64,000 nucleotides of DNA from Staphylococcus hyicus (lineage in GTDB: Bacteria; Bacillota; Bacilli; Staphylococcales; Staphylococcaceae), in assembly GCF_000816085.1 (NCBI RefSeq), contig NZ_CP008747.1:558001-622000 (forward strand), written 5' to 3'. Shown piece after piece: positions 28,286 to 37,289 of the stretch (positions within the stretch are counted from its first letter, which is position 1; the number at the start of each line of letters is the position of its first letter). Below the pieces are notes generated by a model. It worked only from the letters and a program-made list of their open reading frames with translations. It made no database searches and was not told the DNA's origin. Position numbers and translations under genes: made by a program.

Positions 28286-29953
28286 ATGGAAATGTCGGTT
28301 ATGGAAGTCATCTTTTCCTTTTTAGGCGGTCTTGGGATTTTTCTTTACGGTCTAAAGGTAATGGGAGATGGGCTTCAAGCTTCAGCAGGGGATAGGCTAC
28401 GTGATATTTTGAATAAGTTTACATCAAATCCAGTGTTAGGGGTTATCGCTGGTATTGTAGTAACGGTATTGATTCAAAGTAGTTCAGGAACGACAGTCAT
28501 TACAATAGGACTTGTAACGGCAGGCTTCATGACATTAAAGCAAGCCATCGGTGTGATTATGGGAGCGAACATCGGAACAACTGTTACAGCCTTTATTATT
28601 GGTATTGATTTAGGTGAATATGCAATGCCAATTCTTGCCATCGGTGCATTTTTAATATTCTTCTTTAAACGTTCTAAAATTAACAACATCGGCCGTATTT
28701 TATTTGGTTTCGGTTCTTTATTCTTTGGTTTAGAGTTTATGGGCGGTGCAGTTAAACCTTTAGCAGAATTAGAAGGATTCAAACAATTAATGCTTGATAT
28801 GTCGTCTAATCCGTTCTTAGGTATTTTTGTCGGTACTGCTTTAACGGCATTAGTGCAAAGTTCAAGTGCGACAATAGGTATATTGCAAGAATTTTATCAA
28901 CAAAATATGATTAGTCTAGATGCAGCCATTCCTGTTTTATTGGGAGATAATATTGGAACAACGATTACGGCTGTCTTAGCAAGTTTAGCAGGGTCATTAG
29001 CAGCAAAACGTGCTGCGTTTGTACATGTTATTTTTAATGTGATAGGTGTAATTATCTTTTCGCTGTGCTTACCTATCGTGATACACCTTGTTGGCATGCT
29101 ACAAGATATATGGCACTTAAAACCAGCTATGGCAATTGCATTTGCACATGGAGCGTTTAATGTAACAAATACATTAATTCAATTACCATTTGTGGCAGTA
29201 CTTGCTTGGATTGTCACTAAGATTGTTCCTGGTAAAGATATTACTGAAGATTATAAACCGCAACATTTAAATAAAGATCTTGTTTACCATGCGCCTGGCG
29301 TGGCTTTACAAGAAACACAGAAGGAACTACAAAATGTAGGGAATATTGTTGAATCAATGTTTGAAGATGTTAAAGATACATCAAAAATTGATAAAAAGTT
29401 ATTGAAAAAGCTAGAGCAAAAACATCAAGCGGTTGAAACTATCAATGATAGCATTCGTAGTTATCTTGTTCGTATTTCGACAAAAGATATTAATAAAGGG
29501 GATGTTGAACGTTTAGCAGTCATGTTTGATGTTAATCGTTCCATTTTAAAAGTTGCTGATTTAATTAAAGAATATGTAGAACAAATTAATCGTAAGCATC
29601 AAAAAGAAATTCATCTTACGGAAGATGCGCAACGTGGCGTTGAAAAATTACTGCATCACGTTACGGAATCTTTTGATAAATCGATTGAAATGCTAGACGT
29701 CTATGACACAACGAAAAAAGATGAAATCGTCGAGCGCAGTCGAGAATCATTTAACATTGAACATAAATTGCGTAAAGGGCACATTAAGCGTCTGAATCGT
29801 GGGGAATGTTCGACTGATGGCGGTTTAATATATATCGATATGATTGGTGTATTAGAACGTATCGGTTACCATTCAAGAAATATTTCTGAATCATTAGTAG
29901 GTTTAAACGATGACGTACCTACAGATGAAGAAATTGCGACACATGAAATCTAA
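28286..29953 (+). CDS. nptA: Na+/phosphate cotransporter family protein (NptA-like)
   Basis: The 555-residue protein has an N-terminal membrane domain with the duplicated Na/Pi cotransporter signature. The first copy is QSSSGTTVITIGLV at about residues 64-77; the second is QSSSATIGIL at about 192. A C-terminal cytoplasmic PhoU-like helical domain runs from about residue 340. It is predicted to import phosphate with sodium. AGAGGTG precedes ATG 28286. The PhoP-like box upstream supports a phosphate role. The symbol follows the S. aureus protein of this type; orthology is not tested. Confidence 0.85.
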   Translation: MEMSVMEVIFSFLGGLGIFLYGLKVMGDGLQASAGDRLRDILNKFTSNPVLGVIAGIVVTVLIQSSSGTTVITIGLVTAGFMTLKQAIGVIMGANIGTTVTAFIIGIDLGEYAMPILAIGAFLIFFFKRSKINNIGRILFGFGSLFFGLEFMGGAVKPLAELEGFKQLMLDMSSNPFLGIFVGTALTALVQSSSATIGILQEFYQQNMISLDAAIPVLLGDNIGTTITAVLASLAGSLAAKRAAFVHVIFNVIGVIIFSLCLPIVIHLVGMLQDIWHLKPAMAIAFAHGAFNVTNTLIQLPFVAVLAWIVTKIVPGKDITEDYKPQHLNKDLVYHAPGVALQETQKELQNVGNIVESMFEDVKDTSKIDKKLLKKLEQKHQAVETINDSIRSYLVRISTKDINKGDVERLAVMFDVNRSILKVADLIKEYVEQINRKHQKEIHLTEDAQRGVEKLLHHVTESFDKSIEMLDVYDTTKKDEIVERSRESFNIEHKLRKGHIKRLNRGECSTDGGLIYIDMIGVLERIGYHSRNISESLVGLNDDVPTDEEIATHEI

Positions 29954-29960
29954 AATATCA

Positions 29961-30002
29961 AGAGACTTGACTCACAAAAAGTGAGGCCAAGTCTCTTTTT
30001 TA
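29961..30002 (+). terminator. Terminator of the Na/Pi cotransporter gene
   Basis: AGAGACTTG and CAAGTCTCT pair with an inner CAC/GTG, followed by six T. Confidence 0.85.
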
Positions 30003-30614
30003 GGGTTCTATAATAAATCGGACCAGTGCATACATAATTTCATATATTTGATTGTTCCACAAAGCCTCGCTTTTCTGGGAGCATTACAGAAATCTATTTG
30101 ATTTCGTAGTAATGCCTGCCGGTGCATGAAGACGTTACGAATGTAATGAGTTACGTATTCAGTACACCTATGAACATACGTGAATAGGTGGTCCTTTACA
30201 TTGAGGAAAGCTTGAAAAGCGCATGCTCAATCCAGTCAGCTACTGCCACTGTTTTTATTGAAGTAAGCCAAAATCTTAAAATGGATTTTCGGTTTCGGCT
30301 AGATGCCTCAGAAGTCTCGGCTTAGGAATCAATCAAATACGCTATATATATTCACAAACGTTATAAAGTCTAATTTACCGACTCAGTTTTACTGATTTAA
30401 GTAGTATTAAAATAGCCATAAATATTCAAGGTTGCATTATCCCGCAATAAAAAAGAGTTAAACATTCCAATATTGCATGATTTCTTAATTTAATCTACCA
30501 CTCCGATTTGATAGAGAGCCATTTTTTACAATTCTTTGAATGTTATTAAAAGTTGTTGTTTTCAATAAAGGGTTTGATAAAATTGTGCTTATGTGAACTT
30601 TAAGGGGGGGTAAG
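30003..30614. repeat. Hairpin-rich intergenic repeat region
   Basis: About 600 bases without a gene. From 30081 to 30300 it is a chain of hairpins: GCATTAC/GTAATGC with inner GAAATC/GATTTC (30081-30115), CACCTAT/ATAGGTG (30165-30190), ATTGAG/CTCAAT enclosing GCTT/AAGC (about 30200-30232), and AAAATC/GATTTT (about 30270-30290). The segment with AAGCTT, AAGCGCAT and CAGTCAGCTACTGCCA resembles, from memory, a dispersed intergenic repeat of S. aureus. Bases 30281-30339 recur in diverged form at 43699-43756. The last ~250 bases are plain AT-rich leader of the copper operon. Confidence 0.6.
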
Positions 30615-31853
30615 ATGAAGCATATTCAAATGTACATAAAAGGGGTGCTTTTTGTGTTTATGCTCGTTTTTGGGATAGGAGGGCAATTCAATGTCGCGTC
30701 CGCGCATGCATCACTTGAACATGCAGAGCCGTCAGAAAAAGCCGTCGTCTCTTCTTCACCAAAAGAAATCAAACTTGAAATGAGCGAACCGGTCAATACG
30801 ACCTATACACATCTAACGCTGTACAATGATCGAGGAAAAGAAATCAAAGCGATTCAACCCAATGAAAAAAACTTTTCCAAGGTGATTACGTTTTTTACAG
30901 AGGAATTACAAGAGGGGACTTATCTTGTGGAGTGGGAAACGGTGGCTCAAGATGGGCATGATATGAAAGGACACTACCTCTTTTCAGTGGGGCATGAGAC
31001 GGCCTCTTCAGTTGAGCCGACCTCTTCGCTTTTAACGGATACAATATTTTGGTGGGGCGCCATGCGTTTTGTTTTGCAAAGTCTCTTACTCGTACTTGTG
31101 GGATTCCATGCTGTGAATCGGCTCATGGAAAGACAAGAATTACCAACTTATTCCATCAAATCTCGTGCGATGACGTGGATTTTATTTATGGTGGCCTTAG
31201 TCACAGGAATTTTGTATTTAATGACGTTACCGCAACAAGTGATTAATGAGATTCTGACGCTTAATTTTGGCACGTGGAAACAATTTCCATTTATTATTTC
31301 AATCGTTGCGCTTATGACACTCATCATTTTATACGCTTTAAGGAATATGGAAAAAATTTGGTATGATTTGATGCCGATTTTAATCATCATAGCGATGGCG
31401 ATTTCTGGACATGTTTGGGCGCAAACGTATCCGATATATTCCATTCTTATTCGCTCATTGCACCTATTTGCAATAGCGTTATGGTTAGGGAGTTTAGTCT
31501 ATTTAGTATTTTACATATTTACACGACATCGTCATTCATATGTACTAATTTTGAAAGATATTTTATTTAAACTCAACGTGACTGCAGTGACAACGATTAT
31601 GTTAACAGGTTTACTTATGACGTTAGATTTAACGTCTTTACCACGTTTATTAAGCCATTTCTCGACGTATAGTGGTTTATGGTACACAAAACTTATCGTG
31701 ACTTTTGTGATGATGGCACTTGGAGGCTTCCAAACGTTTAAAGTCATGAAAAATAAAAAATCCATACATGGGCCATTACTCTATATTGAACTCGGATTAG
31801 GAATACTTTTAATTCTTGTCGGCGTTGTGATGAGTCAAATTGAGATTTTATAA
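30615..31853 (+). CDS. Copper resistance CopC-CopD fusion protein (YcnJ-like)
   Basis: The 412-residue protein has a signal peptide ending at ASA, then an exported CopC domain whose mature N-terminus starts near His (HASLEHAEPSEKAVV) and includes DGHDMKGHYLFSVGH. The CopD membrane domain with about eight helices follows from residue ~140. B. subtilis YcnJ has this fusion and takes part in copper uptake. GGGGGG precedes the ATG. It is the first gene of a three-gene operon with a YcnI-like protein 17 bases downstream. Confidence 0.86.
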   Translation: MKHIQMYIKGVLFVFMLVFGIGGQFNVASAHASLEHAEPSEKAVVSSSPKEIKLEMSEPVNTTYTHLTLYNDRGKEIKAIQPNEKNFSKVITFFTEELQEGTYLVEWETVAQDGHDMKGHYLFSVGHETASSVEPTSSLLTDTIFWWGAMRFVLQSLLLVLVGFHAVNRLMERQELPTYSIKSRAMTWILFMVALVTGILYLMTLPQQVINEILTLNFGTWKQFPFIISIVALMTLIILYALRNMEKIWYDLMPILIIIAMAISGHVWAQTYPIYSILIRSLHLFAIALWLGSLVYLVFYIFTRHRHSYVLILKDILFKLNVTAVTTIMLTGLLMTLDLTSLPRLLSHFSTYSGLWYTKLIVTFVMMALGGFQTFKVMKNKKSIHGPLLYIELGLGILLILVGVVMSQIEIL

Positions 31854-31870
31854 ATGAAGAGGTGGACAAA

Positions 31871-32485
31871 TTGAAAAGTTTAAAGATGATAGGTAGTACT
31901 ATTTTTGCGAGTATTTTATTAGGGACATTTTCTCAAGCGGAAGCGCATGTGACGTTAAATCCAAACCAAAGTGAACCGGGATCATATGATGAATATAACG
32001 TGCGTGTTCCAGTTGAACGCTCAGTGCCAACGACGAAACTTGAACTAGAAGTTCCAGATGGGCTTTCTTTATCAGGGGTAGAGCCTGTGCCAGGATTTAA
32101 ACACTCTTTTAAAAAGGACAAAGAAGACAATATTAAAAAAGTGACATGGGAAGCGACTGGAAAAGGAATTGGAGAGCATGAATATGTCGATTTTCCTATC
32201 GTTGTGGCTAATCCCGAAAAAGAAGGCAAGTTTAAATGGAAAGCCATTCAAACTTACAAAGATGGTAAACAAGTAAAATGGGTTGAAGATAATCCAGATA
32301 GTGAGCATCCAGCTCCCGTAACGGAAGTAAAAAAAGGAAGCGGGCATTCACATCATCATGATGAAGAAACGAAAGCACAGTCACAAGCTGTTAGTCCAGC
32401 ACTGTGGATCGTTTCAATATTAGCCTTAATTTTATCACTTGTAGCCTTATTTAAACGTTATTTACCTAGAAATAAAGACAAATAA
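31871..32485 (+). CDS. YcnI-like (DUF1775) exported copper-binding protein
   Basis: The protein of about 204 residues has a signal peptide, a DUF1775 domain and a C-terminal membrane anchor (ALWIVSILALILSLVALFKRY). Processing after AEA exposes an N-terminal His (HVTLNPNQSEPGSYDEYNVRVPVE), the copper ligand of the YcnI family. The Trp of the partner motif lies further on. A His-rich stretch GSGHSHHHDEE precedes the anchor. TTG 31871 is chosen because GAGGTGG is 7 bases upstream, while the in-frame GTG 31862 is part of that site. Confidence 0.84.
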   Translation: MKSLKMIGSTIFASILLGTFSQAEAHVTLNPNQSEPGSYDEYNVRVPVERSVPTTKLELEVPDGLSLSGVEPVPGFKHSFKKDKEDNIKKVTWEATGKGIGEHEYVDFPIVVANPEKEGKFKWKAIQTYKDGKQVKWVEDNPDSEHPAPVTEVKKGSGHSHHHDEETKAQSQAVSPALWIVSILALILSLVALFKRYLPRNKDK

Positions 32486-32552
32486 TGGACATTGACACGT
32501 CTTTGGGGAGTCGTCATAATGAATGTGAATAAGATTGGAGTTGAATCCTAAA

Positions 32553-33002
32553 ATGAAACGTATTTTGTACACATTCATGTTTTATACGACACTCGGCTTA
32601 CTGAGCGGTTTTGCGTATCGTGAAATTACAGTTCATTATAATTTTACGGGTGAAACACAGATGAGTGTTATGCATACCCATCTACTCACATTAGGGATGT
32701 TTATGTTTTTAATGTTAATCCCTATCGAAAAACTCTTTAAAATCAGTAGTTACTATCTGTTTAATTGGTTTTTCATCATTTATAATATCGGGGTACTTGT
32801 GACGGTAGGCATGCAGTTTACAAAAGGATTTATGCAAGTTTCACGCCAAACCATATCACCAAGCCTTGCTGGTTTTGCAGGCATCGGACATGTCACAATT
32901 ACAGCAGGATTTATTTTGTTGTTCTTTTTATTAAGACAAGCGATTCTAACAGAACCTCGTGACGGCGAACCTCTCGTAAAACGAAAAAAGAAGAAAAAAT
33001 AA
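32553..33002 (+). CDS. DUF2871-like four-helix membrane protein
   Basis: This protein of about 149 residues has four transmembrane segments. The pattern GLLSGFAYREIT...FTGETQMSVMHTHLLTLGMFMF fits the DUF2871 family, which has a conserved HTH in helix two that could bind a metal or heme. Function is unknown. ATG 32553 (MKRILYTF) fits family starts, with GGAG 12 bases upstream; TTG 32535 is an alternative. It is the last gene of the copper-type operon before a strong terminator. Confidence 0.7.
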   Translation: MKRILYTFMFYTTLGLLSGFAYREITVHYNFTGETQMSVMHTHLLTLGMFMFLMLIPIEKLFKISSYYLFNWFFIIYNIGVLVTVGMQFTKGFMQVSRQTISPSLAGFAGIGHVTITAGFILLFFLLRQAILTEPRDGEPLVKRKKKKK

Positions 33003-33016
33003 TTATGAAACATGAG

Positions 33017-33066
33017 AAAGCGTGGCACAGACTTCTTATCCAAGAGGTATGTGCCACGCTTTTTTG
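33017..33066 (+). terminator. Terminator of the copCD-ycnI operon
   Basis: AAAGCGTGGCACA (33017-33029) and TGTGCCACGCTTT (33050-33062) are perfectly complementary, with a T run after. Confidence 0.85.
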
Positions 33067-33080
33067 AAAGTAGATGAAAT

Positions 33081-33497
33081 TTAAGAATGGTATTTATAAT
33101 GATAAGACATTCCTCTTGAGAGAGGTTCAGTCAAGCGAAAGCCAAATTGTGCGTATAAATGTTCTGCTGGATGATCTGCGATGAGGCTAACATAGGTGCC
33201 GGGAAGCTTAATGTTGTCGATATAATGCATAATATCTTGCATAATTTGTTTGGCATAACCGTGACCTTGATAATGGGGATGCACCGCAATATCGATAATT
33301 TGAAAAGCTGTGGCACCATCTCCAATAACACGTCCCATTCCGATGAGTTGAGTGTCGTCATAAAGGGTGACCGTATGCCAAGCGTGTTGTAGACCAATTT
33401 CCGCTGCCTCAAGACTTTTTTCACTAAGGCCGCATATTTTACGTAAAGCGCAATAATCTTCTGGCATTGGAATGTGGTGGATAAGCTGTACCGACAT
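33081..33497 (-). CDS. GNAT-family N-acetyltransferase
   Basis: This 138-residue single-domain GNAT protein has the acetyl-CoA loop VHPHYQGHGYAKQIMQ (motif A, Q/RxxGxG/A) and the final YAQFGFR beta bulge. The substrate is unknown. AAGGAGAGG precedes ATG 33497, and the gene starts 15 bases after iruO, so it is cotranscribed with that Fur-boxed gene. This suggests, without proof, a role in iron-limited cells. Confidence 0.82.
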   Translation of the reverse strand: MSVQLIHHIPMPEDYCALRKICGLSEKSLEAAEIGLQHAWHTVTLYDDTQLIGMGRVIGDGATAFQIIDIAVHPHYQGHGYAKQIMQDIMHYIDNIKLPGTYVSLIADHPAEHLYAQFGFRLTEPLSRGMSYHYKYHS

Positions 33498-33512
33498 TGT
33501 TAATCCTCTCCT

Positions 33513-34541
33513 TTATTTAGGTAAAAATGCTTTGTTGGCCTGTTTGAAAACAGGGTTATGGCTAGACACATAACCTTCTTTTGGGTCTTGTGGGCTAATA
33601 TAATTTTTAGCGCTATTCGCTGCATGACCGGCATCACTAAAGGCACTTGTGATGAGATGTATTTTTGCTGGGTGTTGTAAAATATCGCCACATGCAAAGA
33701 CACCGTCAATATTGGTTTTAGAGTTCCCTTGCCCTTGAATATAAGTGTGGTCGAACATATTGATTTTGAGTGAAGCCTCGTTCAATAACTCGAGTTGGCG
33801 ATCAAAACCATGGCTAATAATCACTTCGTCAGCTTGTACTTTTATTTTTTCTTCTGTGAACAAGTGCGTTAACGTAACAGTCTCAATCAAATGGGACGCG
33901 TTTGATGGGCTTTCTAAGTCTGTAATCATCATATTCGAATAGCATTTCACATTTAATGATTGCAAATTTTGCATTGTTGCTTCATGACCGGATACATCGT
34001 TTCGCCGATAGACCAATGTGACAGATTGTGCGATAGGTGCGAGTGCTTCTGCCCAATCAAGCGCTGTATTGCCTCCTCCAGAAATCAAGACGTTTTTGCC
34101 TCTGAAATGCTCATATCGCGGCACCACATAGTGTAAATTCGTGAGTTCAAATCGATGGGCATGTTCAATTTCAAGGCGCTGGGGCTTAATAATCCCAGCA
34201 CCAATCGCAATGATGACAGATTTTGAAGTATAAACTTTCCCAGATTCAGTGACGACTTCAAAATGATGATCGGCCATTTTTCTTATATCAGTGACTTTTG
34301 TTTTTAAAATAACTTCAGGATTGAAATGTAGCCCTTGTTCAATAATATCTTGTGTAATGGCTTCACATGTTTTAGGTGCCACACCCCCAATATCCCAAAT
34401 TATTTTTTCGGGGTATAAGCGCATTTTTCCACCTAGTTTCTCTTGAGCGTCAATGATTTGAACGTCCATTCCACGTAATCCAGCATAAAAACTAGCATAA
34501 AGTCCGGCAGGGCCGCCCCCAATAATTGTGACATCTTTCAT
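33513..34541 (-). CDS. iruO: Ferredoxin-NADP reductase-type flavoprotein, IruO-like
   Basis: This 342-residue FAD/NAD(P)H oxidoreductase is of the thioredoxin-reductase-like FNR type. The FAD motif VTIIGGGPAGLYASFYAGLRG is at the N-terminus, NADP binding is at LISGGGNTALDWAEAL (about residue 150) and IDGVFACGDI near the end. No CxxC is present, excluding thioredoxin reductase. In S. aureus a protein of this size, IruO, donates electrons to the heme oxygenases IsdG/IsdI and helps siderophore iron release. The Fur-like box upstream supports that assignment. A YumC-type housekeeping FNR is the alternative. Confidence 0.78.
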   Translation of the reverse strand: MKDVTIIGGGPAGLYASFYAGLRGMDVQIIDAQEKLGGKMRLYPEKIIWDIGGVAPKTCEAITQDIIEQGLHFNPEVILKTKVTDIRKMADHHFEVVTESGKVYTSKSVIIAIGAGIIKPQRLEIEHAHRFELTNLHYVVPRYEHFRGKNVLISGGGNTALDWAEALAPIAQSVTLVYRRNDVSGHEATMQNLQSLNVKCYSNMMITDLESPSNASHLIETVTLTHLFTEEKIKVQADEVIISHGFDRQLELLNEASLKINMFDHTYIQGQGNSKTNIDGVFACGDILQHPAKIHLITSAFSDAGHAANSAKNYISPQDPKEGYVSSHNPVFKQANKAFLPK

Positions 34542-34582
34542 TCTTCATTCCTCAATTCGTTTATATTTACATCTATTATGTT

Positions 34583-34601
34583 ACAAATGATATTCATTAT
34601 C
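34583..34601 (-). promoter_or_regulatory. Candidate Fur box of iruO
   Basis: On the minus strand GATAATGAATATCATTTGT matches the Fur consensus GATAATGATTATCATTATC at 15 of 19 positions, including the full left half. It lies about 40 bases before the iruO start. Confidence 0.7.
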
Positions 34602-34611
34602 AATTATAATA

Positions 34612-34656
34612 TGAAAAAAGCATCTGATACTTACATGTGGTGTAAGTCAGATGCTA
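34612..34656 (-). terminator. Terminator of the sugar:H+ symporter gene
   Basis: Read on the minus strand AGCATCTGA and TCAGATGCT pair, with an inner TTACA/TGTAA, followed by six T. It stands directly upstream of the iruO promoter. Confidence 0.85.
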
Positions 34657-34666
34657 AAAGTAAAAA

Positions 34667-36007
34667 TTAATGCTTTTCTTTAACAGAACGTCCGCGCAAA
34701 TCAGCCTCGATTTGTTCTAAACTACGTCCACGCGTTTCTGGTAGGAATATCATCACAAAGAAGAAAGCAATGACACCCATAATTGCAAAGATAAAAAACA
34801 CCTGTTCTACTTTTAAAATATCACTAATGATAGGGAAAAAGTAGGCTACGAGTAAACTACCAATTGATAAAACAAGTGCGGCAATTCCTGTTGCAGCACC
34901 ACGCGCACGCATTGGGAATAACTCAGGCAACATTACCCATAAGACAGGTCCCCAAGATATACCGAAGAATACAATGAATAAGGCTAAACAGATAATAATG
35001 ATCCATACAGATGCATTAACGCCTAATGCCCAAATTAATAAGCTCATTGCAAGTAGTGAAAAGACCATTCCTAAGTTACCAATCATCAGTAGCTTTTTAC
35101 GATCAATTTTGTCAATGATTAAAATAGCGACAATCGTGACTAATACATTCACCACACCGATGCCGACAGTGCTTAAAATAGATGCGGAATCTCCAAGTCC
35201 TGCTTTATGAAATATCGTTGGTGCGTAGTGAATAATTGCGTTAATTCCAATTAATTGCTGTAATAACGCGAAAACGGAGCCAATAATAATTGTTGTACGT
35301 AACCAAGGTGACTTTAAAACGTCCCAAGTACTTTCAGAGATTGCATTAATCTTTTTCATATTCGCAATTTCTAAATCTATTTCGTGTTCAGGATATGTTA
35401 ATTTCATGACATCACGCGCTGCTTTTTCTCCACGTTTTTCTAATAGCCAACGTGGGCTTTCAGGCATGAAGATCACACCAATCATTAAAATAAGTGATGG
35501 TACAACTGCTAATCCTAGCATCCAACGCCATGCCTCAAAAGGTGCTAAAGCATAATTAACAAGGAATGATGAAAGTATACCGATAGTAATCATTAATTGG
35601 TTTAATGAACTTAATGAACCACGAGCATCAGTTGGTGCAAGCTCAGATAAGTATACAGGTACGATTGCTGTAGAACCACCGACAGCAAGTCCGATAATGA
35701 AACGTCCTAATACGACGATTTCAACGGTTGGTGCTAACGCTAACACAAGTGTGCCGACGATAAAAATGATGGAAATTATAAAAACAAGACGACGACGGCC
35801 TAACTTTTCAGATAATGGTCCGCTAAACCCTGAACCAAAAATGGCACCAAATAACATTGAAGATACGACAATCCCTTGTAGTTTTGGGGTAAGGGGGATA
35901 TCATTTTGTAAATACAATAATGCACCAGAGATGACGCCCATATCATATCCATACAGTAATCCGCCTAAAGCACCAATAAAGAAAATAAACTTTTTATTGA
36001 TATTCAT
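34667..36007 (-). CDS. Sugar porter (MFS) sugar:H+ symporter
   Basis: This 446-residue permease has twelve transmembrane helices. It shows sugar porter signatures: GALGGLLYGYDMGVISGALLYL in helix 1, GRRRLVFI, RFIIGLAVGG, PVYLSELAPTDARGSLSS, QQLIGINAIIHYAPTIF in helix 7 and PESPRWL. It imports a hexose or pentose. S. aureus has a glucose:H+ symporter of this class (GlcC), and this may be its counterpart, but the sugar cannot be read from the sequence. ATG 36007 follows GGGAGGT. A cre-like site covers its -10. Confidence 0.87.
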   Translation of the reverse strand: MNINKKFIFFIGALGGLLYGYDMGVISGALLYLQNDIPLTPKLQGIVVSSMLFGAIFGSGFSGPLSEKLGRRRLVFIISIIFIVGTLVLALAPTVEIVVLGRFIIGLAVGGSTAIVPVYLSELAPTDARGSLSSLNQLMITIGILSSFLVNYALAPFEAWRWMLGLAVVPSLILMIGVIFMPESPRWLLEKRGEKAARDVMKLTYPEHEIDLEIANMKKINAISESTWDVLKSPWLRTTIIIGSVFALLQQLIGINAIIHYAPTIFHKAGLGDSASILSTVGIGVVNVLVTIVAILIIDKIDRKKLLMIGNLGMVFSLLAMSLLIWALGVNASVWIIIICLALFIVFFGISWGPVLWVMLPELFPMRARGAATGIAALVLSIGSLLVAYFFPIISDILKVEQVFFIFAIMGVIAFFFVMIFLPETRGRSLEQIEADLRGRSVKEKH

Positions 36008-36040
36008 CAGGTAACCTCCCATTGATTAAGTATGGATATA

Positions 36041-36069
36041 AGTATACGCTTTCAGGAATAATTCGTAAA
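36041..36069 (-). promoter_or_regulatory. Symporter promoter with overlapping cre site
   Basis: On the minus strand TTTACG (36064-36069), a 17-base spacer and TATACT (36041-36046) form a good sigma-A promoter. TGAAAGCGTATACT (36041-36054) matches the CcpA cre consensus TGWAARCGYTWNCW at 13 of 14 positions and covers the -10. CcpA bound there would repress transcription in rich sugar. Confidence 0.7.
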
Positions 36070-36176
36070 TTATAATTTTTCATAATTTGAGAATAATTTT
36101 TATTTTCTTATATCAAATTTATGACATTTGTAACTTTGGAATAAAAAGCTAAGTTAATTAAGTTGAAACAGCAATA

Positions 36177-37166
36177 TTATTTAATCATTTTAATAACAAT
36201 TCTCCCATGAATATGGTTATCTTTTAAGGCTTTGATATGGCTCTCAATAGATTCAAAAGGGACGACTGTTTTTATTTCATGTAACTGATGTGGTTTTAAA
36301 TCTGTTGCTAAACGGCGCCACAACAAAAGTCGGCGACGCATAGGGAACTGAACTGAATCCACCCCCAACAATTTTACACCACGTAATATAAATGGAAAGA
36401 CGGTACTGTTAAATGTCATCCCACTCACATTACCGCTCAATGCGACAGCACCATGTGGTTGAATGTGTTTTAAACATTCACCAACAGTATCGCCACCAAT
36501 AGGATCAATAATCGCTTGCCATTTTCCTTTTTGCAACGGTTTAACAGTTAAAGTATCTAAACGGTCTATCACATCGCTTGCACCTAATGCTTTTAACCAC
36601 TGCGCTTTATCTAATTGACCTGTACTTGTAGTTACTTTGTATTTTAAAGCGTGTAACATCATTGTCGCCATAGAGCCCACGCCTCCCGTTGCACCACGGA
36701 CACAAACAGGACCACCGTCAGATGTAATTTTATTATCTTCTAATAATTGAATTGATATTGCAGCAGTAAAGCCTGCAGTCCCGATAATCATTGCCTCTTC
36801 TAGTGTTAATCCTTTAGGAAGGGGCACAAGCCAATCCCCATTAACACGTGCGATTTCACTGAACCCACCTGCATGTGATACGCCTAATTCATAACCCGTT
36901 GCAATTACAGCATCGCCTACTTTAAATGTTGGATGCTTAGATTCAATGACCTCACCAGCCAAATCGATACCAGGAATCATCGGATATTGTCGAATGATTT
37001 TGTTATTATCTTGTGTTGCAAGCATGTCTTTATAATTTAAACTTGAGTAATGTACTTTCACAGTTACGTCGCCTTCAGGTAATTCTTCTAATGTTAAGGT
37101 CTTAAATTGTCCAGTAACATTACCCTTATTTTCATCCAATACATAAGCTTTAAATGAATGTGTCAT
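36177..37166 (-). CDS. YhdH/AcuI-family NADPH quinone/acrylyl-CoA-type reductase
   Basis: This 329-residue zinc-free medium-chain dehydrogenase/reductase starts with a GroES-like fold (VHYSSLNYKDMLATQ, PMIPGIDLAGEV). The Rossmann domain has VRGATGGVGSMATMML at about residue 155. The YhdH/AcuI subgroup reduces acrylyl-CoA or quinones with NADPH; the true substrate here is unknown. GAGGGG precedes ATG 37166. It is transcribed alone, divergent from a GNAT gene. Confidence 0.85.
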   Translation of the reverse strand: MTHSFKAYVLDENKGNVTGQFKTLTLEELPEGDVTVKVHYSSLNYKDMLATQDNNKIIRQYPMIPGIDLAGEVIESKHPTFKVGDAVIATGYELGVSHAGGFSEIARVNGDWLVPLPKGLTLEEAMIIGTAGFTAAISIQLLEDNKITSDGGPVCVRGATGGVGSMATMMLHALKYKVTTSTGQLDKAQWLKALGASDVIDRLDTLTVKPLQKGKWQAIIDPIGGDTVGECLKHIQPHGAVALSGNVSGMTFNSTVFPFILRGVKLLGVDSVQFPMRRRLLLWRRLATDLKPHQLHEIKTVVPFESIESHIKALKDNHIHGRIVIKMIK

Positions 37167-37289
37167 AAGTAACCCCTCTCAAAAATTTACTTTCACACTT
37201 TATCATGAGATATAATGAATGACAACGATATTGCAACATAAAAATGTTTGGAATATAGTAATGGGAAGTAGAAAGTGGGGGGATGAACC

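Noticed and set aside
34667..36007. Xylose or arabinose transporter identity for the sugar porter
   Set aside because: Sugar specificity cannot be inferred from these motifs and no catabolic genes adjoin it.
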